A stretch of DNA of 64,000 nt from Bdellovibrionales bacterium RIFOXYA1_FULL_36_14 (GTDB lineage Bacteria; Bdellovibrionota; Bacteriovoracia; Bacteriovoracales; Bacteriovoracaceae), in the NCBI GenBank assembly GCA_001769975.1, contig MEPW01000023.1:1-64000 (forward strand), given 5' to 3'. The notes under the pieces are model-generated. The model did not search any database. It worked only from the letters and a program-made list of their open reading frames with translations, and was not told the DNA's origin. How positions within the stretch are numbered: the first letter of the stretch is position 1; every line of letters starts with the position of its first letter. A program made the position numbers and the translations under genes. Below are positions 55,505 to 64,000 of the stretch, one piece after another.

Positions 55505-58480
55505 ATGAAGAAGGTTTTCACGTTCATTCTTTTTTGCTTATTTTCATTTAGCATTTTTGCAACTGTAACCATCACCAAACAAGGTGACACTACCTCTTAT
55601 GACTTTACGGATATTTCTTTGGATACCCAAAAAGTGTTAGTAGAAGGTCAGTCCTTTATTAAAGCCAAATTGCTAGGAGTTGATGAGTTTGGTGCCATAA
55701 AATTTAAACTGGGTATGCCCGAAATTCCGGCAGTTCGATTATATGTTCCGGCCGGTGAAGTTACCGTTCAAATTGACGATACCAAAGGACTAAGTGACTC
55801 AGGAAAACTGGCCAAAGATATTGTGCCCAACCTGGAATCACTGGAAAAAATTCCCGGCAGTCAAAGAAAACTTATTATTAACAAATCATTTCAAAAATCT
55901 AATGCCTTTTATCCCCATAACAGTTACGAAATAATGAATGCAGGCACTTTAGAGGGCAAAGCCACTTTACTGGTTACGGTATACCCACTTTCGTGGAATC
56001 CAGCCTCAAAAAGTTATAAATTAATTGATCATTTCAATATAACTGTTAAAGAAAATCAAGTTCAGAAAAACCATGATCCCATGGAACAAACTTTTGCTTT
56101 CATCGTAGGCGGACAATTCAAAAATAGTCCCGCTGTATTAAAATATGAAAATTTTAAAAAACAACTAGGATATAATGTCGTCAGAATTATTGCCGAAGGT
56201 ACCATGAACTCACCTGAAGCTATCCGTACTAAGCTACAAGAATTATATCGCTCTTCCAATCTGAAATACGCCTTAATTTTTGGTGATGCGGAACATGTTC
56301 CTTCCAAAAGAGCCAACAATATATCAGGGGTCACCGATCATTATTATCGAGCTATTGATAATGCTGACTACGAGTCTGACATAAATGGTCCCGATATTGG
56401 TGTCGGACGAGTCACAATTAAAAACGAGCAGGAACTTTCCCAGGTAGTAGAAAAATTTATAAAATACCAAACTGCTAATTTTAGTGACGAATCCTGGTTA
56501 GACAATGCGGCGTTTATCGCTACCGATGATCGTTATGTAGTTGCCGAAGGCTCGCACAACTTTGCTATTGATACGTACATGGCCCCTCGGGGTTATATGG
56601 GGGTTTTCCCATCTGCCGAACAACTCGGGGGGGATAAACTCTATGCTATTACCTATCGGGTTCAAGACGAGCAAGTGGTCAGCACCATGAACCTTGGACG
56701 AACGATTATCAATTATTCTGGACACGGAGGAACCACCGTGTGGGCAGGACCTACCGTGACCCAGGAAGATGTCAGATCGCTTAATCATCCAAACGCTCTT
56801 CCTTTTGTCATCTCTAATGCATGTGTAACCGGCGATTTTACTACCGACGAATCCTTTGGAGAAACCTGGATCAAACATCCTACTGGTGCCATAATGTACT
56901 GGGGATCAATGGATAGCTCTTACTGGGATGAAGATGATTTTCTAGAAAGAGATATGTATGCAGGAATCTATGATTTAAACAATTCCGAATTTTCTGAAAT
57001 CACCCATCACGCTCTCAGAGAACTTTGGCGTAGATATGGTGGCGAAAATAGATCCAAATATTATTGGGAAACTTATGTAACCTTTGGCGATCCTTCCATT
57101 AAGCTTCGCACCAGTCACACCCAAAATATTATTTTAAATGGTCCATCCACTATACCTGTCGGTATGTCCAATATAGAATTTCAATTAACTTATAACGATG
57201 GCACCTCTGCCCCCAACGCCAGGGTTGTGCTTATGCAAAATAATGCCTTAAAAGCATCTGGTACATCCGACAATCAAGGAATGGTCAAATTAGACATTCC
57301 ATCAAATTTAAACCCCGGAAACTATCAAATAAAAATTTATGGTATTAACACCAAAATTGTTGAAAACAATTTTACAGTGGCACTTGCTGATCAACCGTTA
57401 CTGATTTTAAGCGACGTGGTCATTAACGGGCAAGATGATTTAAAAGTAAACCCCTTCGAACAATTGGCATTCAATTTTAAAATTAAGAATGCCGCTCGAG
57501 TTGGAACCCGTGGTGCTTACGTGTCCATTGAAAAAATCGAGGGCGCTGCCAGTAATATTGGAGAAAAAAATGTGGAAATCCCCGCTTTAGGATCAAATGT
57601 ATCCTATCAATATGTAGAAGACGGACTGAAAATTCAAATTGACGATGCTGCCGATCAGGAACGCATAGTTGTTCATTTTAAATGGGTAACCCTAGAAGGA
57701 CAAGAGGGATTCGGCAAAGTGGCATTACTCGTTAACAGAGGGGATATCGTCATCAGCTCTCTTGACTATGGTGATATCCAAAATCCCAATAATGGAGGCA
57801 TCCGACCAGGTACGACAGGTGATGTCTATCTAACCATCAAAAACTCTGGCAGTGCCATCATGACAAACATTAATCTCTATCCAGAAATTGATACTTGTAT
57901 CGAATCCATAAACGGCGCCGTTTTTATTGACAAGCTTGCTCCAGGAGAGACCTATCGAGCGACTACACCACTTGCGGTAACGCTAAATAACGATTGCCAG
58001 AATAACCAGCTAGCAAAATTAAAACTGGTTGGCAGTTACGGATCTTGCACTCAAATAGACTTGACCGGACAAGTTGTTTTTGAAATTGGTAAGTATACCC
58101 TTACTTCGTTAGAACAAGACCTCTCGTTAGCTATTCCAGATCAATCTTCCATCACTCACACTTTTAACATAAACAGTGACATTGCCTTTATCAAGGATCT
58201 TGGCATTCATATTAAAATCACTCATACATATGTAGGCGATATCATCATTAAACTCGTACACCCTGATGGAACCAGCATTAAACTCAGGGATAAAGAAGGT
58301 AGTGATACACATAATATAGATGACATTTATGGAATGGGCGGTATTGCCAATAGTGCGTTTGAAAATTTAAAGAACAAACCCGCCAATGGCACTTGGAAGT
58401 TAATTGTTACTGATGATGCTAACAACGATATCGGCACCCTGACTTATTTGAATATAAATATTAAAGGTTTGATGGATTAA
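55505..58480 (+). CDS. Gingipain-type cysteine peptidase with P-domain
   Basis: A 991-residue exported protein (signal MKKVFTFILFCLFSFSIFA). The first 540 residues are collinear with the preceding peptidase, with catalytic His407 (NYSGHGG) and Cys440 (ISNACVTG) at identical positions, PDIGVGRVTI and YVTFGDPSIKL. The extra C-terminal half holds Ig-like/CARDB-like beta modules (about 545-870) and a proprotein-convertase P-domain at the end (about 875-990: HTYVGDIIIKLVHPDGT, GTWKLIVTDD). P-domains often stabilise or target secreted peptidases. AAGGAAG precedes the start. It has its own promoter and ends in a strong terminator. It is a tandem paralogue with clear domain gain or, for the short copy, loss. 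Confidence 0.93.
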   Translation: MKKVFTFILFCLFSFSIFATVTITKQGDTTSYDFTDISLDTQKVLVEGQSFIKAKLLGVDEFGAIKFKLGMPEIPAVRLYVPAGEVTVQIDDTKGLSDSGKLAKDIVPNLESLEKIPGSQRKLIINKSFQKSNAFYPHNSYEIMNAGTLEGKATLLVTVYPLSWNPASKSYKLIDHFNITVKENQVQKNHDPMEQTFAFIVGGQFKNSPAVLKYENFKKQLGYNVVRIIAEGTMNSPEAIRTKLQELYRSSNLKYALIFGDAEHVPSKRANNISGVTDHYYRAIDNADYESDINGPDIGVGRVTIKNEQELSQVVEKFIKYQTANFSDESWLDNAAFIATDDRYVVAEGSHNFAIDTYMAPRGYMGVFPSAEQLGGDKLYAITYRVQDEQVVSTMNLGRTIINYSGHGGTTVWAGPTVTQEDVRSLNHPNALPFVISNACVTGDFTTDESFGETWIKHPTGAIMYWGSMDSSYWDEDDFLERDMYAGIYDLNNSEFSEITHHALRELWRRYGGENRSKYYWETYVTFGDPSIKLRTSHTQNIILNGPSTIPVGMSNIEFQLTYNDGTSAPNARVVLMQNNALKASGTSDNQGMVKLDIPSNLNPGNYQIKIYGINTKIVENNFTVALADQPLLILSDVVINGQDDLKVNPFEQLAFNFKIKNAARVGTRGAYVSIEKIEGAASNIGEKNVEIPALGSNVSYQYVEDGLKIQIDDAADQERIVVHFKWVTLEGQEGFGKVALLVNRGDIVISSLDYGDIQNPNNGGIRPGTTGDVYLTIKNSGSAIMTNINLYPEIDTCIESINGAVFIDKLAPGETYRATTPLAVTLNNDCQNNQLAKLKLVGSYGSCTQIDLTGQVVFEIGKYTLTSLEQDLSLAIPDQSSITHTFNINSDIAFIKDLGIHIKITHTYVGDIIIKLVHPDGTSIKLRDKEGSDTHNIDDIYGMGGIANSAFENLKNKPANGTWKLIVTDDANNDIGTLTYLNINIKGLMD

Positions 58481-58506
58481 ACTTTTCTCTTTTAGGGATT
58501 GAAAGG

Positions 58507-58536
58507 ATAAAGGCCGGTCACTGTACCGGCCTTTAT
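58507..58536 (+). terminator. Bidirectional terminator between convergent genes
   Basis: ATAAAGGCCGGT and ACCGGCCTTTAT pair perfectly over 12 bases around CACTGT. It ends one base before the stop codon of the convergent PHP gene and lies 26 bases after the second C25 peptidase stop. A/T runs on both sides let it serve both strands. Confidence 0.9.
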
Positions 58537-59349
58537 TTATTGATTACTAAATATTTTAAATTTGGCAAAATTCTCCTCATCTAAACCATAATCACCTAAA
58601 CTATAATTATTATGGCCATGAAAATCACTACCCCCAGTCACCAACAAGTTATAGAATTTGGCCAATTCAAAGTAATGTCGTACATTCTTATTGGAATGCT
58701 TAGGGTGCCAAACTTCTAAACCTTGTAAGCCATCTTGTACCAGTTGCTTAAGCAAAGAATCTAAGTCTTCACATCCAGGATGGGCCCATACACAGATTCC
58801 ACCGGCTTGTTTGATTAATGCAAAAGCATCATGAGGGGTGATTTTAAATTTTGGCTCATAAAACGGACTTTGATCCCCTAAAAAAGTTTTAAAAGCATCT
58901 TGGATGGAACTCACTTGTCCGTTTTCATATAAAACCTTTGCAATGTGCATTCTACCAATGACCCCTAATCCTGCACATTTTTGAATTTGCTCGTAAGTGA
59001 TTTTAATTCCAGCTTGGATCAATTTGTTGACGATTTTAAGTCCTCGTTCTTGCCTGACTTCCTTACATTTTTTTAAAACATCTAAAAGTGTCTTATTTTT
59101 ATAATCCACATAATAACCTAAAATATGGACATCATGATTTTCAATTTCAGTAGATAATTCTATGCCTGGAATAACCTCGATCCGGTTATCTGCAAAGCTT
59201 ATGGCCGATGAAATTCCCGCTACTGTATCATGATCGGTAATGGCCACACTTTTTAAATTTCGTTTAATTGCCAAATCAACAATTTCATCCGGTGAGTAGA
59301 TTCCATCTGAGCAATTGGTATGGGTGTGAAGATCACAAACAACGCGCAT
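58537..59349 (-). CDS. PHP-domain phosphoesterase (YciV/RNase AM-like)
   Basis: A 270-residue cytoplasmic metal-dependent phosphoesterase. All PHP motifs are present: DLHTHTNCSDG (Asp6, His8, His10), ITDHDT (His40, Asp41), GIELS, WAHPG and GGSDFHG. The sequence follows the YciV (RNase AM / 3',5'-nucleoside bisphosphatase) branch, with the inserted helical region about residues 95-165, rather than the polymerase-PHP branch. It would remove phosphates from small nucleotides or trim RNA 5' ends. It is the last of four minus-strand genes, 48 bases after the RMD1-like gene, with AGGGA before its start. Confidence 0.92.
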   Translation of the reverse strand: MRVVCDLHTHTNCSDGIYSPDEIVDLAIKRNLKSVAITDHDTVAGISSAISFADNRIEVIPGIELSTEIENHDVHILGYYVDYKNKTLLDVLKKCKEVRQERGLKIVNKLIQAGIKITYEQIQKCAGLGVIGRMHIAKVLYENGQVSSIQDAFKTFLGDQSPFYEPKFKITPHDAFALIKQAGGICVWAHPGCEDLDSLLKQLVQDGLQGLEVWHPKHSNKNVRHYFELAKFYNLLVTGGSDFHGHNNYSLGDYGLDEENFAKFKIFSNQ

Positions 59350-59397
59350 AAAATAATCCCTAAAAATACTACTCTTTTAAAATACCAGTAAATTTAG

Positions 59398-60507
59398 TTA
59401 AACAAAACTTAAATCTTTAAAGAAATTCCAAAGCAGGGGTATAACTTCAATCGCAATTAAAATAATGATCACAATCTCAAGCAATTGATTTTTTCGGCTA
59501 TGTATTTCGCTTTGAAAAAGGGTGGAGATATCTAAAAGGTTTCTAAGCTTTTGGTCAACACTAGTCTGCCAGTCATTTAGCCTAAGCCTTTCATTAGATG
59601 CCCTATATATTTTGGCATAATAAGCATCCCCGATAAGCTTTAAGGAGTTTTCCACCTTTTCAATAACTTCACTGATCTCGATATATAATCTGGATGCCTT
59701 TTCAAACATCTGGGAATATTTATTTTTCCAGGCAAAACCACTGTTTTTTTTAATTGAACGATACAGGGCATTTAATTCTTTATCCAGCAAATCGTCATAA
59801 TAGCGCAGTTCCAATAACTGACAAACGGAAAATTCAATAACATCACAAATATCCTTAGCATCATCCTTGCTTAAAATAAAAGAACTGTTCCAATCCAGTA
59901 AGACCGCATCTTCGTTGGTATAGCGAAAGGTGTATTTTTTAATTGGGGCAATCATTTGATCATTAAGATTGTGGGAACTTTCTAACAATACTAATTCATA
60001 TAGTTCATTGCTACTAAGTAGCTGATCAACGTCGGTAACCGGCAATTTATCTGCATCGTGAACAAATATAAGATAATCCTCATATTCAACCCATACTTTC
60101 TTTTCACGGATAGCACTGGCAAGTTTGGTATAAACATCCTCCATTTTCTTTCGAGCAAGTTCGTGAATGGAAGGATCTTTTTCTAAAAAATTTGCTAAGT
60201 CTTTAAGCGCATTCAACTCCATCTCTTGAGCTATATTTACTTTGATAATAATTGAAAGCGCCCCAAAGTTCCATATCTTACCGGTTATAGTAACCAAATA
60301 CTCCGCACCCTGGATTTCTCGCATCTCTTTGCCCAGAAATACCACTAGCGGCTCTTCTTCAATTACCAATGCCCGAGAAATTTTTCCCAGATTGAAATCC
60401 TTTTGAGACGTCAAATTATTTAAGATAGCATCAGCTTCGAGAAGATTGACTTCTCCACCAATATCAAAAAACCTATAACAATTAATATAACCTGAAAATT
60501 TCATCAT
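59398..60507 (-). CDS. RMD1/DUF155-family membrane protein
   Basis: A 369-residue protein of the RMD1/DUF155 group, known from yeast RMD1/RMD8 and many bacteria without a defined activity. The N-terminal domain (about 30-215) is globular, and the C-terminal part is a long helical stretch with the family pattern WQTSVDQKLRNLLDI...SRKNQLLEIVI, ending in a membrane helix (about 343-362). The topology suggests a tail-anchored inner-membrane protein. It starts six bases after the HD gene stop, so the two are co-translated. In this operon the partners are an HD hydrolase and a PHP phosphoesterase, so a link to nucleotide or RNA turnover is conceivable but unproven. Confidence 0.85.
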   Translation of the reverse strand: MMKFSGYINCYRFFDIGGEVNLLEADAILNNLTSQKDFNLGKISRALVIEEEPLVVFLGKEMREIQGAEYLVTITGKIWNFGALSIIIKVNIAQEMELNALKDLANFLEKDPSIHELARKKMEDVYTKLASAIREKKVWVEYEDYLIFVHDADKLPVTDVDQLLSSNELYELVLLESSHNLNDQMIAPIKKYTFRYTNEDAVLLDWNSSFILSKDDAKDICDVIEFSVCQLLELRYYDDLLDKELNALYRSIKKNSGFAWKNKYSQMFEKASRLYIEISEVIEKVENSLKLIGDAYYAKIYRASNERLRLNDWQTSVDQKLRNLLDISTLFQSEIHSRKNQLLEIVIIILIAIEVIPLLWNFFKDLSFV

Positions 60508-60513
60508 ATATTT

Positions 60514-61428
60514 CTATTTTTCGTACTTCGTTTGGAATTTTTTTACAATTCCACCTCGGCGCAAAAAATCCCTGTAAAAGTTTGGTTGCTCTTTTAAAAC
60601 TTTATCCAAATAAGCAATGTGATGGTCTATAGCTTCCTGGTACAAATCCTCATCAATATTATACCGGTGTTTAAAATGCAAATGAACATATTTATGAAAC
60701 CCACCTAAAGTCTTTGTCAATCTATGTTCCGCTTCTTTTTTAAAGGAAATAGTCTTTTTGAAAAAGTCCAACTCCCCTTCAAAACCAGGAACCTTTCCTT
60801 CATCAAATTCTTTTACCAAAAATAATAACTTCTCCAAATAATTTCGATCAGACATCTGTCCGATTAAATCAGCTGCTCCTAAAATTTTCCCAAGATCCTC
60901 GATCTCTTTTGACGGAAATTTAACTCTAGTTAAATCAATACTCACCCCAGTACATCTAATCATGGCAGCGATCTTTTCAAAATCAAGATCATTATAACTA
61001 CCTTTGGTCTGCAGATATTTTTCGACAAAATCTACGCTCAGTTCCACATGATTAAGAGTGTATTTGGCTCCGGTTCCGGTTTTATCGGTCACTGGCAAAA
61101 TATAGCCTGTATCATGAAAAAGCGTCGCCAGCACTCCCAAAAAAATATCCCAAGACTTGTATTTTTTACCGGCCAATGAAGCTCCATGCACAATGCGCAC
61201 AAACGCCAAAGTAGCATCCAAAGTATGGAAAATATCATGATAATCGGTGGAACAGGACTGATATCCAGGATATTCTCCTTGAAAGATTTTCTTGAATTCT
61301 CCAATTAAATTTTTGACTTTTACTTGATCAATTTCCTTGGAGATTAATTTTATGGTTTCAAGAATCTCATCACTTATTGAGTCAACATCATAATTAGGGA
61401 CTAAGGCTGCAAGATTGATTTTTTTCAT
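60514..61428 (-). CDS. HD-domain phosphohydrolase
   Basis: A 304-residue cytoplasmic protein with an HD-type metal site: YHDIFHT (His64, His68), LFHDTG (His105-Asp106), HVELS and GAADLIGQMSD. The spacing resembles the cyclic-nucleotide phosphodiesterase branch of HD proteins (first His well before the HD pair), though smaller nucleotide phosphatases share this plan. Substrate unknown. It lies 14 bases after the small secreted protein gene and six before the RMD1-like gene. The start MKKIN has only a weak GGAT upstream. Confidence 0.85.
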   Translation of the reverse strand: MKKINLAALVPNYDVDSISDEILETIKLISKEIDQVKVKNLIGEFKKIFQGEYPGYQSCSTDYHDIFHTLDATLAFVRIVHGASLAGKKYKSWDIFLGVLATLFHDTGYILPVTDKTGTGAKYTLNHVELSVDFVEKYLQTKGSYNDLDFEKIAAMIRCTGVSIDLTRVKFPSKEIEDLGKILGAADLIGQMSDRNYLEKLLFLVKEFDEGKVPGFEGELDFFKKTISFKKEAEHRLTKTLGGFHKYVHLHFKHRYNIDEDLYQEAIDHHIAYLDKVLKEQPNFYRDFLRRGGIVKKFQTKYEK

Positions 61429-61442
61429 AATTTTTATCCAAT

Positions 61443-61874
61443 TTAGTAAAATTCTCTTTCAATATAATCTATATCATTTGTTTCAGTAGTGATGTTCTTG
61501 TCGATAACGGTACGTCTACTGCTGGTATTAAAATAAACTGTCATTTTTCCTTTCAAAAAATCACCACCAATTACGATCTTTTTGAAAAACCAATAAGAAG
61601 ATGCATTATCAACTTTTACCGCTTCACCAACCCCAATCAACTGGGATTGATCATACCCCGTGTAAAACTCCCCTTCATCTCCAACTCTTATATCATCAAA
61701 ATAACCTCTATCAATCCGAAGAGTTCTACCGGTTGGGGAAGCCTCCATAATGGTAAAGGTTCGAGGCATAGTCTTCATATTTAAAGCTTCTTTTGATTGC
61801 GCTAATCTAACTGGCGTTAAAATGATCGCTAGGAACCAAAATGCAAAGATGAAGATATGAACTTTGATTAACAT
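61443..61874 (-). CDS. Small secreted protein, first in PHP/HD operon
   Basis: A 143-residue exported protein (hydrophobic signal to about residue 25, cleavage near RLAQS). The mature part is beta-rich (FTIMEASPTGRTLRIDRGYF, DEGEFYTG, VGVGEAVKV-like), reminiscent of a small SH3- or OB-like domain as found in FlgT-type periplasmic proteins, but I cannot name it. It starts a four-gene minus-strand operon with short gaps. The ribosome-binding site is weak. Confidence 0.6.
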   Translation of the reverse strand: MLIKVHIFIFAFWFLAIILTPVRLAQSKEALNMKTMPRTFTIMEASPTGRTLRIDRGYFDDIRVGDEGEFYTGYDQSQLIGVGEAVKVDNASSYWFFKKIVIGGDFLKGKMTVYFNTSSRRTVIDKNITTETNDIDYIEREFY

Positions 61875-61966
61875 GTACTTATTTTATCTTTGTATCCAGT
61901 GCAAACAAATAAGGAAAAGAAATCCCCCTCTTTTATTATCTGATCAAGGCAATGTACTATTAAAAT

Positions 61967-62302
61967 ATGCCATTTATACTTATACTATTTTTTATATCTT
62001 TGAAGGCTTTTGCTAGCATAGGGACCCTGGGTTTTATCGTAAGAGATCAAGCTGAACTCTTTAGTGATCATCAGTTAACCGAGATTGTTAAACTAGCTCA
62101 AATAAACCAGCAAGCCATTATCGTAAATAGTACTTTTAATAACCACCATGCACAAAAAATCAATTTAGACGGATTTAATTACTGGATTGCCTTGAGAGAT
62201 ATCGTGATAGTCGACTATCCCCAGTACTCAGAAAGTCAAACCATAGATCCTGATAGATTAGGTATCATCAAAAATTATCTTTTCAGACTATATGCCAACT
62301 AA
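61967..62302 (+). CDS. Small secreted protein, unknown
   Basis: A 111-residue product with a signal peptide (MPFILILFFISLKAFAS) and a mixed alpha/beta remainder (GFIVRDQAELFSDHQLTEIV, DRLGIIKNYLFRLYAN). No clear Shine-Dalgarno precedes the start, and no family is recognised. The uninterrupted frame, the signal peptide and the fit into the 435-base space between two minus-strand genes make it probably real. Confidence 0.5.
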   Translation: MPFILILFFISLKAFASIGTLGFIVRDQAELFSDHQLTEIVKLAQINQQAIIVNSTFNNHHAQKINLDGFNYWIALRDIVIVDYPQYSESQTIDPDRLGIIKNYLFRLYAN

Positions 62303-62308
62303 GATTAG

Positions 62309-64000
62309 TTAGGTTTTTTTTCTGGCCAACATCCACAAATAAACACTGACTAGAATTAAAAGCAGTACTGAAACCAAATCCTTAAGTGCATAGTTTGAAA
62401 AACTGCCAGATATATCAATATTCATATAAATAATAAAGGCCAAAACGACTCCCATAATCGCCTCGCCCGCAATTAATCCGGAACTGAGTAAAACTCCATT
62501 TCCTGCTTCATCTTGGGATTTATTTTTTCGTTCCACAAAGTAGCGGATCAATCCACCAATCAGCATAGGCACAGCTAAAGTAATGGGTAAATAAATACCC
62601 ACTGCCATGGGCATTAAATGGAGTCTGAATTTCCCAATTTTTTTCAGTACTACTTGATCAAAGATAATTATCAAAACTCCACTGGCTGCACCAATAATGA
62701 CCATCCTATAGGGCAGACTGCCGTCACCAAAAAGTGCGTTAGTAATGCTAGCAAACAGAGTGGCTTGCGGGGCCTTTAACCCCGTACCAATGCCGTAGGC
62801 AGAATGAAGAACCGATAAAACCGGGGCAATCACAAACGCAGGTACTACCACCCCAATCATTTCAGCTATCTGTTGATATTTGGGAGTGGCCCCAACTAAA
62901 TATCCAGTTTTTAAATCTTGAGAGCAATCTCCGGCAGTACAAGCCGCACAACAAACAATTGCAGCCACACCGAGGGTGGCTAAGATTGCTGAGTTTCCGG
63001 TGAAACCTAAAACTAAAAACAAGGAAGCGGTTACTAACAAGGCAGAAATCGTCATTCCTGAAACTGGATTATTAGAACTTCCCACCAAACCCACAATATA
63101 ACTAGAAACTGCGACAAATAAAAAGGCTAAAATGGTCATAACTACGCTGGTGAAAAATGTTAATCCCAAATGGTGAATCATGGACTGGTAAACAAACAGC
63201 ATAATCGTAAAACTGATAATAAACATAACCAAGATAGCGAGTAAATTCATATCCTGTTCGGTTCTTTTAACCGTTTGGTTTTTTCCTCTGGAATAAGTAT
63301 TTTTAAGCTCGCCAACACCTTTAACAATACCTTTTCTAACTGATATAATTGACCACACCCCACCGGTTAACATGGCCCCTACTCCGAGATATCTAATTTG
63401 TTTGGACCATAGTTCCCAAGCAATTTCCAAAGCATCTTTGGAAGCGAGATCGCCACTTATGCCTAAAATGGGCATAGTGATGAACCAACCGAGTGATCCA
63501 CCAATAAAAACCAGTAAGGCGACTTCTAAATTTACAATGTAACCAACCGCCAAAAGTGCAGGAGAAATATCACTACCAAAAAACCAAACTCGGTCTCCTT
63601 GAACAAAAGCTTTTTCTACGCTTCCTTGGACCACTTTAAAACCAGAGGTGAGCAATTTAAAAATCCCACCAATCCCAAGACCGATTAAAATGGTAATAAA
63701 ACCTTTTTTTCCTTCTCCCGAACCAGCTTCTAAAACAGTAGCACAAGCCACACCCTCGGGATAAGTTAGATCTTTATCATCCACAATCAACGCTCTTCTT
63801 AGAGGAATCATAAAAACGACTCCCAGTAAGCCGCCGGAAATCGCAATCAACGTCGTCGGCCAAAATTCGAAGTTTTGCCAGGCCCCTACTAATACCAGCG
63901 CCGGAAGCGTAAAAATTATTCCAGCTGCCAGCGATTCACCTGCTGAGGCAATCGTTTGCACCATATTACTTTCTAAAATACTATTTTTTTTGAGTAGCCC
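62309..64000 (-). CDS. OPT-family oligopeptide transporter (5' end beyond window)
   Basis: Polytopic inner-membrane carrier of the OPT family, which takes up peptides or metal chelates with protons. The ORF track starts at 63964, but the frame has no stop from there to the window edge and encodes the expected KKNSILESN just before VQTIASAGESLAAG, so the true start is outside. Characteristic motifs: GESLAAGIIFTLPAL, GGSLGWFITMPIL, SNNPVSGMTISALL, CAACTAGDCSQDLKTGYLVGATP. About 13 or more membrane helices are present in the 563 visible codons. In a predator, peptide import fits with the extracellular peptidases nearby, but this is inference. Confidence 0.93.
   Translation of the reverse strand, partial: GLLKKNSILESNMVQTIASAGESLAAGIIFTLPALVLVGAWQNFEFWPTTLIAISGGLLGVVFMIPLRRALIVDDKDLTYPEGVACATVLEAGSGEGKKGFITILIGLGIGGIFKLLTSGFKVVQGSVEKAFVQGDRVWFFGSDISPALLAVGYIVNLEVALLVFIGGSLGWFITMPILGISGDLASKDALEIAWELWSKQIRYLGVGAMLTGGVWSIISVRKGIVKGVGELKNTYSRGKNQTVKRTEQDMNLLAILVMFIISFTIMLFVYQSMIHHLGLTFFTSVVMTILAFLFVAVSSYIVGLVGSSNNPVSGMTISALLVTASLFLVLGFTGNSAILATLGVAAIVCCAACTAGDCSQDLKTGYLVGATPKYQQIAEMIGVVVPAFVIAPVLSVLHSAYGIGTGLKAPQATLFASITNALFGDGSLPYRMVIIGAASGVLIIIFDQVVLKKIGKFRLHLMPMAVGIYLPITLAVPMLIGGLIRYFVERKNKSQDEAGNGVLLSSGLIAGEAIMGVVLAFIIYMNIDISGSFSNYALKDLVSVLLLILVSVYLWMLARKKT

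Overview
The window is AT-rich and gene-dense. It reads like a chromosome segment of a Bdellovibrionota or related deltaproteobacterial-grade predator (Bacteriovorax/Bdellovibrio type). This is inferred from the large number of secreted proteins, lipoproteins and proteases, an Agl-Glt-like motor/envelope operon of the kind known from Myxococcus and Bdellovibrio, gingipain-type peptidases, and many long secreted proteins that I cannot assign to a family. I see no rRNA, tRNA, CRISPR array, phage or complete insertion sequence. Both ends cut through genes: acs lacks its 5' end at base 1, and an OPT transporter gene runs off the right edge.

Layout. 1-10.2 kb: acetyl-CoA synthetase with a strong terminator; a minus-strand pair (membrane protein, phospholipase-D lipoprotein); a secreted protein built from six ~79-residue modules, each with a cysteine pair; fabI; a long secreted protein of unknown function. 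10.5-14.1 kb: etfB-etfA-acyl-CoA dehydrogenase operon, which feeds acyl-CoA electrons into flavin carriers. 14.1-16 kb: a poorly coding stretch and a VWA lipoprotein with a Pro-Val repeat linker. 16.2-26.3 kb: nine co-directional genes (beta-barrel, TPR proteins, small secreted protein, one TolQ-like and two ExbD-like proteins, TPR lipoprotein, FHA/AgmX-PglI protein) that form an Agl-Glt-like envelope-spanning machine. 26.6-28.8 kb: an orphan PAS histidine kinase.

28.9-40.2 kb is the best candidate for an undescribed system. Behind a near-consensus sigma-54 promoter lie a ~1256-residue metzincin-type lipoprotein, a 1130-residue lipoprotein, a 276-residue probable outer-membrane barrel, and a 1073-residue lipoprotein that is a diverged paralogue of the second gene. 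All are tightly packed or overlapping and followed by a hairpin terminator. 40.5-47.1 kb: a 2194-residue lipoprotein with about fifteen Calx-beta-like repeats and exactly seven C-terminal RCC1 repeats, probably a stalk carrying a seven-bladed propeller.

47-53.5 kb: HDAC-family deacetylase, CPBP protease, Hsp33, two small proteins, a short region bounded by REP-like inverted repeats, and an overlapping pair made of an ATP-cone/uridine-kinase-like protein and a PNKP-type 3'-phosphatase. 53.5-58.5 kb: two tandem C25 (gingipain) peptidases with matching duplicated promoters, the second carrying a C-terminal P-domain. 58.5-61.9 kb: a minus-strand operon of a small secreted protein, an HD hydrolase, an RMD1/DUF155 protein and a PHP phosphoesterase. 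The end holds a small secreted protein and the OPT transporter.

Function calls rest on motifs read by eye from the supplied translations. No database search was possible. Starts were moved from the ORF-track position where a ribosome-binding site and signal peptide gave a better choice.
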